From Chloroflexota bacterium (GTDB lineage Bacteria > Chloroflexota > Anaerolineae > Anaerolineales > Villigracilaceae): a stretch of DNA of 64,000 bases. The stretch lies in NCBI GenBank assembly GCA_021414245.1, contig JAIOOU010000007.1, positions 248,001 to 312,000 on the forward strand, in the 5' to 3' direction. Positions 56,915-64,000 of the stretch are shown here, one piece after another; the first letter of the stretch is position 1; each line of letters begins with the position of its first letter. The notes under the pieces were generated by a model. That model saw only the letters and a program-made list of their open reading frames with translations. It did not search any database and was not told where the DNA came from. Made by a program: the position numbers and the translations under genes.

Positions 56915-57925
56915 ATGGCAACCGTTCCCGGGATAGACGTCTCTTATTGGGATGCAGGCATTGACTGGCCAAAAGTGCGCGCGACAGGCCAGCGGTTTGT
57001 GGTCGCGAAAGCCACGGAAGGCATCACTTACAAGGACCCGACCTTTGACGATAACTGGCTGGGCGCGAAGTCGGCCGGGCTGCTGCGCGGAGCCTATCAT
57101 TTCTTTCGCTGTAATGTGGACGCCAAAAAACAGGCGGATTACTTTATTGATTATGTTAAGTCCGTCAAGGATAATGGGGAACTGCCTCCCGTACTGGACC
57201 TTGAAACGAATGACGGCATTTCCAAGGAAAAGATCGTCCCCGCTGTGAAGGTCTGGCTGGACCGTGTGGAAGCCGTCTTTGGAAAAAAGCCGATTATTTA
57301 TTCCGGACAATACTTCCTGCAGGATTATCTGGTCCAACCCGGCGGCGGCCCCCCCGCATGGGCCAAGGATTACCCTTTGTGGCTGGCCCAATATCCCAAC
57401 CAGTACGTTGACGGAATGAAACCGGTCCTGCCGCGCGGTTGGTTTGCGTGGACGATCTGGCAATATAGCGACAAGGGCGTGGTCAATGGGATCAATGCCT
57501 CCGTGGATATGAACATCTTTAATGGCACTCTGGAGGAGTTGTATAAATTTGCCGGTGCGAATATTGTGGTGGAAAAGCCCAAGACCCACAAGGTTGCCAC
57601 CGGTGACTCGTTCGAGACCATTGCCAACAAATACGGCGTTACGGTCCGGGAGCTCGTCTCGGCCAACCTGCAACTGCTTAAGGTCGGAGATACCTTGAAC
57701 GTGCCTGTCGCTGTGGCCATCCCGCAGGAAACCGGATCAGGTTCCGGGTCCGCAGGCAGCGGGGGTACATCCTCCACACCGCCGCGAACTTATACCATCC
57801 AGGCTGGTGATAATCTAACCATCATCGCCGTGAAGTTCGGAACCACGGTGGCGGCCATCGCATCCGCGAACGACATCAAGAATATCAACAACATTAAAGT
57901 CGGGCAGGTGCTGAAGATCCCTTAA
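56915..57925 (+). CDS. GH25 lysozyme with two LysM domains
   Basis: A 336-aa protein. The GH25 domain (about 1-205) opens VPGIDVSYWDAGIDWPKVRATGQRFVVAKATEG and has the catalytic DxE in PPVLDLETNDG. FAWTIWQYSDKGVVNGI ends it. Two LysM modules follow (about 225-265 and 290-336), separated by a GSGSGSAGSGG linker. GH25 enzymes hydrolyse N-acetylmuramic acid to GlcNAc bonds in peptidoglycan. There is no signal peptide, although LysM implies binding to the wall; export must use another route or the domain is released by lysis. A weak promoter-like TTGATT-17-TACGCT lies at 56847-56875. Confidence 0.92.
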   Translation: MATVPGIDVSYWDAGIDWPKVRATGQRFVVAKATEGITYKDPTFDDNWLGAKSAGLLRGAYHFFRCNVDAKKQADYFIDYVKSVKDNGELPPVLDLETNDGISKEKIVPAVKVWLDRVEAVFGKKPIIYSGQYFLQDYLVQPGGGPPAWAKDYPLWLAQYPNQYVDGMKPVLPRGWFAWTIWQYSDKGVVNGINASVDMNIFNGTLEELYKFAGANIVVEKPKTHKVATGDSFETIANKYGVTVRELVSANLQLLKVGDTLNVPVAVAIPQETGSGSGSAGSGGTSSTPPRTYTIQAGDNLTIIAVKFGTTVAAIASANDIKNINNIKVGQVLKIP

Positions 57926-57933
57926 TCGGGATC

Positions 57934-57965
57934 AAAAACCGGAGGTCATTCGACCTCCGGTTTTT
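57934..57965. terminator. bidirectional terminator between the GH25 gene and asnS
   Basis: AAAAACCGGAGGTC and GACCTCCGGTTTTT are perfect complements around ATTC (57934-57965). It ends both convergent transcripts. Confidence 0.87.
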
Positions 57966-57968
57966 GAT

Positions 57969-59312
57969 TTAAGGATAAACCCGTTTGATCGTTCTCGGGA
58001 ATGCGATCGCCTCACGGATGTGTTCAATCCCGCAGATCCAGGAGGTGACCCGTTCCGTGCCCATGCCGAAGCCGGAGTGGGGGACCGAGCCGTATTTGCG
58101 CAGTTCCAAATACCATTTGAAGGCATCCTCGGGCAGCTTTTCCTTGCGGATGCGTGCCAACAGCTTGTCGGGATCGCTCATGCGTTCGGAGCCGCCGCAG
58201 ATCTCGCCATAACCTTCGGGCGCAAGCAGATCGACGGATTTGCAGACTTCGGGACGTCCCGGCCACGGTTCCATGTAAAAGGCCTTGACCGCGCTGGGAT
58301 ACCCGTAAACGAAAACGGGCTTGTCAAATTGACTGGTGATGGCCGTCTCGTGCGGTGCGCCAAAATCCATGCCCCATTCGAAGGCAAGCAGCGCCTTCTT
58401 TTCAGGATCAGTTTCCTTCTCGCGTAATTCTTCGATCATCTTGGCGGCATCATCATAGGAGATGCGCGGGAAGGGACCGACGATTTTTTCCAATTTGGAA
58501 AGGTCCCGCCCGAGGGATTTCAGCTCAGGCATACGGTCGCGCATGACACGCTGGACGATGTGCGTGAGCATCTGCTCCTCGACTTCCATCAGCCCATCCA
58601 GGTCACAGAAGGCGATCTCCGGTTCGAGCATCCAGAATTCGGTCAGGTGACGACGCGTCTTGGATTTTTCGGCGCGGAAGGTGGGCCCGAAACAATAGAC
58701 TTTTCCGAACGCAAAGATATTCGCTTCGTTGTACAGTTGACCTGTTTGCGCGAGATAAGCTTTGCCTTCGTCAAAATATTCGGTTTCAAAAAGGGTGGTC
58801 GTGCCTTCGGCGGCGGCAGGCGTGAGAATGGGCGTGCTCATTTCGGCAAAGCCGTTGTTGTCGAGCCATTCGCGCGTTGCGGCCATGACCGTGGAGCGGA
58901 TGCGCAGGATTGCCCATTGACTCTGCATGCGGATCCACAGGTGGCGGTTGTCGAGCGCAAAATCCACGCCGTGATCCTTAAGCGACATGGGATAATCCAG
59001 GCCCGCTTCCTGCACGATCTCGATCTGCTTGACACCGATCTCATATCCGCCGGGGATGCCGGGTGCGCGCTTGTCTTCGCGGACGGGGCCGGTGATGATG
59101 ACGGAGGATTCCTGAGGCAGGCGTACGAGTTTATCGAAGATCTCGGGATCCAGATCGCCTTTGAAGGCCACGCACTGCACAAAACCCGAGCCGTCCCGCA
59201 CCAGCAAAAAGACCAGTTTGCCCTTGTCGGTGCGGTTGTAGACCCAGCCCTTGATGGTCACTTCCTTTTCGACGTAATTTGAAATTTTTGAAACGCTAAT
59301 GGTTTCAGCCAT
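57969..59312 (-). CDS. asnS: asparaginyl-tRNA synthetase
   Basis: A 447-aa class II synthetase. An OB-fold anticodon domain (about 15-105) includes VTIKGWVYNRTDKGKLVFLLVRDG. The catalytic domain has motif 2 FGPTFRAEKSKTRRHLTEFWMLEPEIAF and motif 3 SGFGMGTERVTSWICG near the end. The TRRHLTEFWMLEPEIAF residues fit AsnRS rather than AspRS. It charges tRNA-Asn. The presence of gatAB nearby is compatible with additional amidotransferase use on Glu-tRNA-Gln. Confidence 0.95.
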   Translation of the reverse strand: MAETISVSKISNYVEKEVTIKGWVYNRTDKGKLVFLLVRDGSGFVQCVAFKGDLDPEIFDKLVRLPQESSVIITGPVREDKRAPGIPGGYEIGVKQIEIVQEAGLDYPMSLKDHGVDFALDNRHLWIRMQSQWAILRIRSTVMAATREWLDNNGFAEMSTPILTPAAAEGTTTLFETEYFDEGKAYLAQTGQLYNEANIFAFGKVYCFGPTFRAEKSKTRRHLTEFWMLEPEIAFCDLDGLMEVEEQMLTHIVQRVMRDRMPELKSLGRDLSKLEKIVGPFPRISYDDAAKMIEELREKETDPEKKALLAFEWGMDFGAPHETAITSQFDKPVFVYGYPSAVKAFYMEPWPGRPEVCKSVDLLAPEGYGEICGGSERMSDPDKLLARIRKEKLPEDAFKWYLELRKYGSVPHSGFGMGTERVTSWICGIEHIREAIAFPRTIKRVYP

Positions 59313-59395
59313 GAAATAATTCCTCGCTTGGTTTTGTTTGCGATTTTGATGTGTTGGAACTTATTATAGTATGAATCAATGCTACTTGATTAATA

Positions 59396-60349
59396 TCAGG
59401 GAATATAGGCGCTAAAATCCTTTTGAAACCCTGCTTTATATTCTGCCGCCGTTTCGGCTGAATAGTTTTTATCAAGGATGTCCCATGCTTTTTCAGTTTG
59501 GCCCGAAACCAAATATGCTGAAACTAGGTCGTAAACATTGCATAATGGTACTTCGGCATTAGGGTTTTCTGCTTCGTATGAAATTAGGCTGTCTAAACCT
59601 CTCTGGATTATGGCAGCTAGAATCCCCTGGTTGTATTTGCTTGTCTTATTTACGTAACCTGATGCTGCGTTATATTCATATACAAAAGGGAAGTTAAGTA
59701 TTTGGCAGTCACTAAATTGTGACCATATCCTTGCCTCACCAGTGAATTCCAAAGATTTATCGTTGTTCAAATCTACAAATTTTATTTCTCTTCGGCTTCC
59801 CGTCCGTAAAATTTCTTTCAGAGTGCTTCCAGCTTCAAAAACCCATACTACTACTTCTCCAGCTGCATTGCCAATACCAGAAATGACCACAATGTTAGGA
59901 TAACCTCTTCCAGTTAAGTCGGTTCCTGTTTCCGCCCCCAAATAAATTGGTCCGCCCCAGATTTCAACTTGTTTCTCTCCAAGCGAAGAAATTGTTATAG
60001 AGCAAAATTCCTTTATAATTTCATCTTCTTTGCACCACTTCCGTACAACATACTTCCCAATATATAAATCGTGAGTTGAGATGTCGCTTTGACCAACAGG
60101 AATGTTGGGAGCAAATGAATCCAGCTCTACTGGTATGAGAGGAGTAGGATATCCAAATATTGTTTCTGGTGTTGAAGTTACCCATCTGTCTGGAAATAAA
60201 GTAGGTGTGTTTCCAGGAGATGGGATATTTGTTGAAACTGCGACAGAGGGAGTTGATGTTTTAGTAGTCATAGGTATGGGTGTAACGCCGCCACAGGCGC
60301 TGAGATAAATTGCAGACAAAAGAAAAGGGATTGCGCATTTTGTTTTCAA
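59396..60349 (-). CDS. AT-rich lipoprotein of unknown function
   Basis: A 317-aa lipoprotein if started at TTG 60349, preceded by GGAG (CTGGAGTTTCC). The ATG-started extension would lack a signal peptide at its front, while TTG gives MKTKCAIPFLLSAIYLSAC with a lipobox. A Thr/Ser/Pro linker follows. The mature part has FVDLNNDKSLEFTGEARIW, which looks like a calcium-binding/FG-GAP-type repeat, and TDLTGRGYPNIVVISGIGNAAGEVVVWVF. No family is certain. Base composition is clearly more AT-rich than neighbours, suggesting recent transfer. It lies beside a degraded gatB fragment. Confidence 0.65.
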   Translation of the reverse strand: MKTKCAIPFLLSAIYLSACGGVTPIPMTTKTSTPSVAVSTNIPSPGNTPTLFPDRWVTSTPETIFGYPTPLIPVELDSFAPNIPVGQSDISTHDLYIGKYVVRKWCKEDEIIKEFCSITISSLGEKQVEIWGGPIYLGAETGTDLTGRGYPNIVVISGIGNAAGEVVVWVFEAGSTLKEILRTGSRREIKFVDLNNDKSLEFTGEARIWSQFSDCQILNFPFVYEYNAASGYVNKTSKYNQGILAAIIQRGLDSLISYEAENPNAEVPLCNVYDLVSAYLVSGQTEKAWDILDKNYSAETAAEYKAGFQKDFSAYIP

Positions 60350-60368
60350 AGGAAACTCCAGGTTACTA

Positions 60369-60455
60369 TCTCTTTTCTTCCCAAACCCGCACTGACAACT
60401 CCTTCGCCACATTCGGGTTCGCCTTGACTTTGGTTGAACGGATGACTTGGTATCT
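60369..60455 (-). pseudogene. degraded copy of the gatB 3' end
   Basis: The minus strand here reads QVIRSTKVKANPNVAKELS, then VRVWEEKR and a stop TAG at 60366-60368. The real GatB tail is [19 protein letters not shown], then VKTMEKRRK and stop. The nucleotides match 61133-61187 at about 80 percent over 55 bases. Upstream of this point the frame is closed by TAA, so only the final 27 or so codons survive. It marks an old duplication or insertion event at the gatB end. Confidence 0.78.
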
Positions 60456-60552
60456 GGTTTATTTGCATCACCATTATATTTCATTATTTCAAACCATATT
60501 GATGAGTTATACTAGTAATGAATTCTTATCTATCCGCTACAAGAGGCCCCTA

Positions 60553-61071
60553 ATGTCAAATCGTTATAAAATCCGTCAAAACCTGATCTCCATTGGAGAC
60601 GACTTCTGGATCGAAAACGCCGAAGGCAAAAAAACCTTCAAAGTGGACGGCAAGGTCCTGCGCATCCGCAAGACGCTGGTCTTTGAAGATGCAAAGGGCA
60701 CGAAACTGGCCCAGATCCAGGAGCGCCTGCTGACCATTCGAGATACGATGGTAATCGACGATGCAGACGGCAAGGAACTGGCCGTGATCAAAAAAGCGCT
60801 GATCGCCCCGCTGCGCGACCGCTGGACCGTCAAGGTCAGGAATGGGGAGGATCTGGACGTGCAGGGCAGTATCCTCGATCATGAATATACGATCAAGCAG
60901 GGCCGGACCCGGGTGGCTGAAGTCTCCAAGAAATGGTTCAGTTTTACCGACACCTATGGGGTGGAGATCGACCCCGGTCAGAACGAGATCCTCATTCTGG
61001 CGGTGGCGGTGGCCATTGACATGATGGCACATCCGGATCAGAAAAAAGGGAAAGACAGAAAAGCAAAATAA
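60553..61071 (+). CDS. LURP-one/tubby-C-like (LOR) protein
   Basis: A 172-aa protein from ATG 60553, chosen because the frame upstream is non-conserved and overlaps the gatB remnant. The beta-barrel repeats read MSNRYKIRQNLISIGDDFWIENAEGKKTFKVDGKVLRIRKTLVFEDAKGTKLAQI, then RDTMVIDDADGKELAVIKKALI, and a central helix near the end (NEILILAVAVAIDMMA). This is typical of the LOR/tubby C-terminal-like fold, which folds around one central helix. Plant and bacterial members have no known reaction; some bind membranes or phospholipids. It sits between gatB and its remnant, so it may be the inserted segment. Confidence 0.85.
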   Translation: MSNRYKIRQNLISIGDDFWIENAEGKKTFKVDGKVLRIRKTLVFEDAKGTKLAQIQERLLTIRDTMVIDDADGKELAVIKKALIAPLRDRWTVKVRNGEDLDVQGSILDHEYTIKQGRTRVAEVSKKWFSFTDTYGVEIDPGQNEILILAVAVAIDMMAHPDQKKGKDRKAK

Positions 61072-61078
61072 AACAAAA

Positions 61079-61107
61079 GAGCCTCCGAAAAGAGGCTCCC
61101 TTTTTTT
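61079..61107. terminator. bidirectional terminator between the LOR gene and gatB
   Basis: GAGCCTC (61079-61085) pairs with GAGGCTC (61092-61098) around CGAAAA, followed by CCTTTTTTT on the + strand. On the minus strand the stem is followed by TTTTGTTTT, so it can also end gatB. Confidence 0.82.
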
Positions 61108-61109
61108 GC

Positions 61110-62561
61110 CTATTTTCTTCTTTTTTCCATGGTCTTCACCAACAATTCCTTTGCAACATTCGGGTCCGCTTTGCCCTTGGTGGAACGGGCGACCTGTCCC
61201 ATCAGCCATTGGACAATGGTCTCCTTGCCAGCAAGGTATTGTTCCACTTCCCCGGGATTATCGCTCAGGATCTTTTCAATGGCTTCCTGAATGAAGCCTG
61301 TATCTGAAACCTGCGCGAGATTTTTGGCTTTGACGATCTCTTGAGGGACGCCCCCGTTTTTGAGCATTTCGTTGAGCACGATCTTTCCCGAGTTGCCGCT
61401 GACGGTTTTATCTGTGACCATGTCAATGAGCTGCGCGAATTTTTCGGCGGGCAAGTCAATATTTTCCAAAGCCAATTCCGAGTCATTCATGTAGCGCATG
61501 AACTCACCCGCAATCCACGAGTGGATCGTTTTTGGGGAACTCCTGGATTTTGAAACGACCGCCTCAAAGTAATCCGCGAGGGGTTTTTCAGAGGTGAGCA
61601 GGATGGCTTCCTGCCGTTTCAGTTCATATTGTTCCATGAAACGACGGGTTTTTGCATCCGGCAATTCAGGCAATAGACTTTTGATCGAGGCGATCCACGC
61701 GGGCTCGAGTTGAAGAGGGGGCAGGTCCGGTTCGGGGAAGTAACGGTAATCGTGCGCATCCTCCTTGCCGCGCTGGGAAACGGTCACGCCGCGAGCTTCA
61801 TCCCAGCCCAGGGTTTCCTGTACCACTTCACCGCCGGCTTCATAGACTTTAATTTGACGTTCGATCTCATACGCGGATGCGCGGGTCAGCGCTCGGAAAC
61901 TGTTGAGGTTCTTGATCTCGGTTCTGGTTCTTAACTCGGAGCTGCCCGAAGGTCTGACGGAGATGTTCGCCTCAAAGCGCAGCACGCCCTTTTCCATGTC
62001 CCCGGAGTTGACCTCGAGATAACGCAGGATGGCGCGGATCCTGGTCGCGTACGAGAGTGCTGCCTCCACGTTTCGCATGTCCGGTTCGGAGACGATCTCA
62101 AGCAGCGGAACACCTGCGCGGTTGAAATCCACGAGGGCATGGTTCTTTTCATGTGTAAGTTTGGCGGTGTCCTCTTCGATATGCACGCGCCGAACAGTGA
62201 CACGCTGTGGATTTTCGGTGTCACCCGGAATATCCAAATAGCCGTTGGATGCAATCGGGAGTTCGTATTGCGAGATCTGATATCCCTTGGGCAGATCGGG
62301 ATAATAATAATTTTTGCGCGCGAAAGTATTGTGCGGGTTGATGGAGCAGTTCAAGGCCAGACCGACGAGCGCGGCAAGTTCCACGGCTTTTTTATTCACA
62401 ACGGGCAGGGCACCGGGGAGGCCTGTGCAAACCGGGCAGATCAGGGTATTCGGCTCGGGGGCGGAACCATAATCCGCGGAACAACTGCAGAACATTTTGG
62501 AATTCGTTAGCAATTCAGCGTGGATTTCAAGTCCGATAACGGGTTCGTAGGTCTGAGTCAT
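61110..62561 (-). CDS. gatB: Asp/Glu-tRNA amidotransferase subunit B
   Basis: A 483-aa Gat[29 protein letters not shown] and [22 protein letters not shown] carry the zinc Cys residues. [14 protein letters not shown] and the tRNA-binding YqeY-like tail (to 62561-61110) complete it. GatCAB converts Glu-tRNA-Gln or Asp-tRNA-Asn to the amide form. Its last codons are duplicated at 60369. gatC is not visible in the window, so it lies elsewhere or is encoded beyond the edge. Confidence 0.96.
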   Translation of the reverse strand: MTQTYEPVIGLEIHAELLTNSKMFCSCSADYGSAPEPNTLICPVCTGLPGALPVVNKKAVELAALVGLALNCSINPHNTFARKNYYYPDLPKGYQISQYELPIASNGYLDIPGDTENPQRVTVRRVHIEEDTAKLTHEKNHALVDFNRAGVPLLEIVSEPDMRNVEAALSYATRIRAILRYLEVNSGDMEKGVLRFEANISVRPSGSSELRTRTEIKNLNSFRALTRASAYEIERQIKVYEAGGEVVQETLGWDEARGVTVSQRGKEDAHDYRYFPEPDLPPLQLEPAWIASIKSLLPELPDAKTRRFMEQYELKRQEAILLTSEKPLADYFEAVVSKSRSSPKTIHSWIAGEFMRYMNDSELALENIDLPAEKFAQLIDMVTDKTVSGNSGKIVLNEMLKNGGVPQEIVKAKNLAQVSDTGFIQEAIEKILSDNPGEVEQYLAGKETIVQWLMGQVARSTKGKADPNVAKELLVKTMEKRRK

Positions 62562-62661
62562 TTATTTACCTTAATGTACTTGCGGCCATGATTCTCTGAG
62601 CGATGACGAAGGGTCTCCAAGGTTGTTGTGGAGATTCATCCCTCCGCCCTGAATGACATCA

Positions 62662-64000
62662 TTAAATTGGGGGTAACTGTTCATGCCAGTCGGTGACCTG
62701 TTGATAGGCATGACCGACCTGGAACAGGGTCTGTTCATCCAAATGCCTGCCAATCAGCTGCATCCCGACAGGCATGCCTTTGGAAAATCCGCAGGGCAGG
62801 GCTAACGCGGGAACGCCTGCCGGGTTGGTGGCGACGACATATATGTCAGAGAGATACATTTCGAGCGGGTCGTTTGTCTTTTCGCCGAGTTTGAAGGCGG
62901 TGGTGGGAGAGGTCGGGGCGAGCAGAATGTCCACGGAGGCCAGGGCAGTTTCAAAGTCACGGCGGAGAAGCGTGCGGACTTTTTGGGCCTTGAGATAATA
63001 TGCGTCGTAATATCCGGAAGACAATGCGTATGCGCCAAGCATAATCCTGCGCTTGACCTCATCGCCGAATCCCTCGCGACGGGTCTGCAGGTAAATGTCG
63101 ATCACGTCCCTGGCGTTTTCCGAAACGGAGAGGCCGAAGCGCGTGCCATCGAAGCGCGCAAGATTGGAACTGGCCTCGGCCATCAGCAAAAGATAGTAAA
63201 CCGGCAGGGCGTATCGGGTGTTGGGCAGGGAAACCTCCCGGACCTTCATGCCAAGTGCTTCATAGGTTCGGATGGCTTCCTGAATGGACGACTCGACACC
63301 CGCTTCCATGCCGGACACAAAATATTCTTTTGGTATCCCGATGGTCATTCCTTTGACGGATTTATTCAGGTCCTGATGGTATTGCGGAACCGGTGAGTTG
63401 AACGTTGTGCTGTCGCGTTCGTCTTTACCTGCGATGGCTTCAAGCACAATCGCGCAGTCCTGAACATCGCGGGTCATGGGACCGATGCAATCGAAGGAGG
63501 AGACCAGCGAGATCAAGCCATAGCGCGAGACGCGGCCGTAGGTGGGCTTGATGCCGGTCACATTGCAAAAACCCGCAGGCATGCGGACCGATCCGCCCGT
63601 GTCCTCGCCCAACGAGAATGAGCAAAGGCTGGCAGACACGGCGGCGGCGGAACCTCCGCTTGATCCACCCGGCACGCGCTCAAGGTCCCACGGATTACGG
63701 GTGTCGACGAAAGCGGAATTTTCGCAGGAGGAACCCATGCCGAACTCGTCCATGTTGGTTTTTCCCATGAGCACGGCGCCTGCATCTGCAAGTTTGTTGA
63801 CCACTGTGGCACTGTATTGCGGAACGTATTCCGCAAGGATTTTCGAGGAGCAGGTGGTGCGGACTCCGCGGGTGGAAATGCAGTCCTTGAGCGCGAAAGG
63901 AATGCCCGTCAGGGGGGTGATGTTTTCGCCGCTGGCGATGCGGTCATCCGCCTGCCTCGCTTGCTCGAGTGCCAGGTCATCGGTGATGGTGACATAGGAA
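62662..64000 (-). CDS. gatA: Asp/Glu-tRNA amidotransferase subunit A, 5' end beyond window
   Basis: The frame stays open to the right edge, so the start is outside the window; about 445 residues are visible. Amidase signature residues are present: Lys in GIPFALKDC, Ser pair in PGGSSGGSAAAV and GEDTGGSVRMPAGF. GatA produces ammonia from glutamine (or asparagine) and hands it to GatB. It lies 100 nt upstream of gatB on the same strand. The 62562-62661 gap shows no other gene. gatC may precede it beyond the window. Confidence 0.95.
   Translation of the reverse strand, partial: SYVTITDDLALEQARQADDRIASGENITPLTGIPFALKDCISTRGVRTTCSSKILAEYVPQYSATVVNKLADAGAVLMGKTNMDEFGMGSSCENSAFVDTRNPWDLERVPGGSSGGSAAAVSASLCSFSLGEDTGGSVRMPAGFCNVTGIKPTYGRVSRYGLISLVSSFDCIGPMTRDVQDCAIVLEAIAGKDERDSTTFNSPVPQYHQDLNKSVKGMTIGIPKEYFVSGMEAGVESSIQEAIRTYEALGMKVREVSLPNTRYALPVYYLLLMAEASSNLARFDGTRFGLSVSENARDVIDIYLQTRREGFGDEVKRRIMLGAYALSSGYYDAYYLKAQKVRTLLRRDFETALASVDILLAPTSPTTAFKLGEKTNDPLEMYLSDIYVVATNPAGVPALALPCGFSKGMPVGMQLIGRHLDEQTLFQVGHAYQQVTDWHEQLPPI

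Noticed and set aside
800-64000. CRISPR array or tRNA/rRNA genes
   Set aside because: No regularly spaced repeats and no cloverleaf or rRNA segment was recognised. Palindromes seen are single terminators.

Overview
The window looks like a chromosomal piece of a bacterium of the Chloroflexota, most likely class Anaerolineae. This is an inference from gene content (type I-alpha glutamine synthetase, AsnRS plus GatAB, many S/T/P-rich lipoproteins, LysM and PRC-barrel proteins, a cyclic 2,3-diphosphoglycerate synthetase homologue). No rRNA or tRNA gene was recognised, so the taxonomy is unproven. Most genes are short transcription units closed by strong palindromic terminators.

Layout. (1) 1-6.5 kb: an accessory stretch of single genes, all on the + strand. 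It holds a truncated Mrr endonuclease, two cupins, a GNAT, a small membrane protein, DUF3597, a GH10-like lipoprotein and an ABM-like protein. Unusual spacers separate them and carry attC-like boxes, so this may be an integron-type cassette array without a visible integrase. (2) 6.6-8.9 kb: a SCO1-type copper chaperone, a zinc-ribbon/jelly-roll protein and a five-haem membrane cytochrome. (3) 9.0-14.5 kb, minus strand: a probable operon of ATP-grasp ligase, P1-family (DmpA-like) aminopeptidase and a three-component ABC-2 exporter. (4) 14.5-18.1 kb: slyD, dedA, a small membrane protein, obg and bioY. (5) 18.1-22.7 kb: a magnesium module. It has a sigma70-like promoter, an M-box riboswitch, a terminator, a 36-codon leader ORF, a second terminator, a PRC/MgtE_N/CBS protein, an Nramp-related transporter with a non-canonical metal site, and full-length MgtE.

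(6) 22.8-31.8 kb, minus strand: cPGS-like protein, arginine deiminase-family enzyme, argS, rpsT, a LysM membrane protein and uvrA. (7) 32-46.3 kb, mostly plus strand: an ECF-like sigma factor, DegV, a small membrane protein, an S41 protease lipoprotein, an AAA ATPase, GDPD, a GH3 protein, an SDH-type ClpP-fold protease, a peroxiredoxin-like protein and a MacB/FtsX-type ABC pair. A GT2 glycosyltransferase and a small unknown gene lie on the minus strand. (8) 46.3-54.9 kb, minus strand: a lipoprotein pair (DsbD-alpha-like plus thioredoxin), a 1370-aa ADCY10-like adenylyl cyclase, glnA, an EamA exporter and an AraC-MGMT protein. (9) 55-64 kb: a flavin amine oxidase, a possible structured RNA, a GH25-LysM lysozyme, asnS, an AT-rich lipoprotein starting at TTG, a degraded second copy of the gatB 3' end, a LURP-one-like protein, gatB and gatA (the gatA start lies beyond the window).

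The strongest leads are the Mg2+ module with its leader ORF and double terminator, the attC-like cassette stretch, the soluble-type adenylyl cyclase, the gatB remnant, and the ATP-grasp/aminopeptidase/exporter operon.
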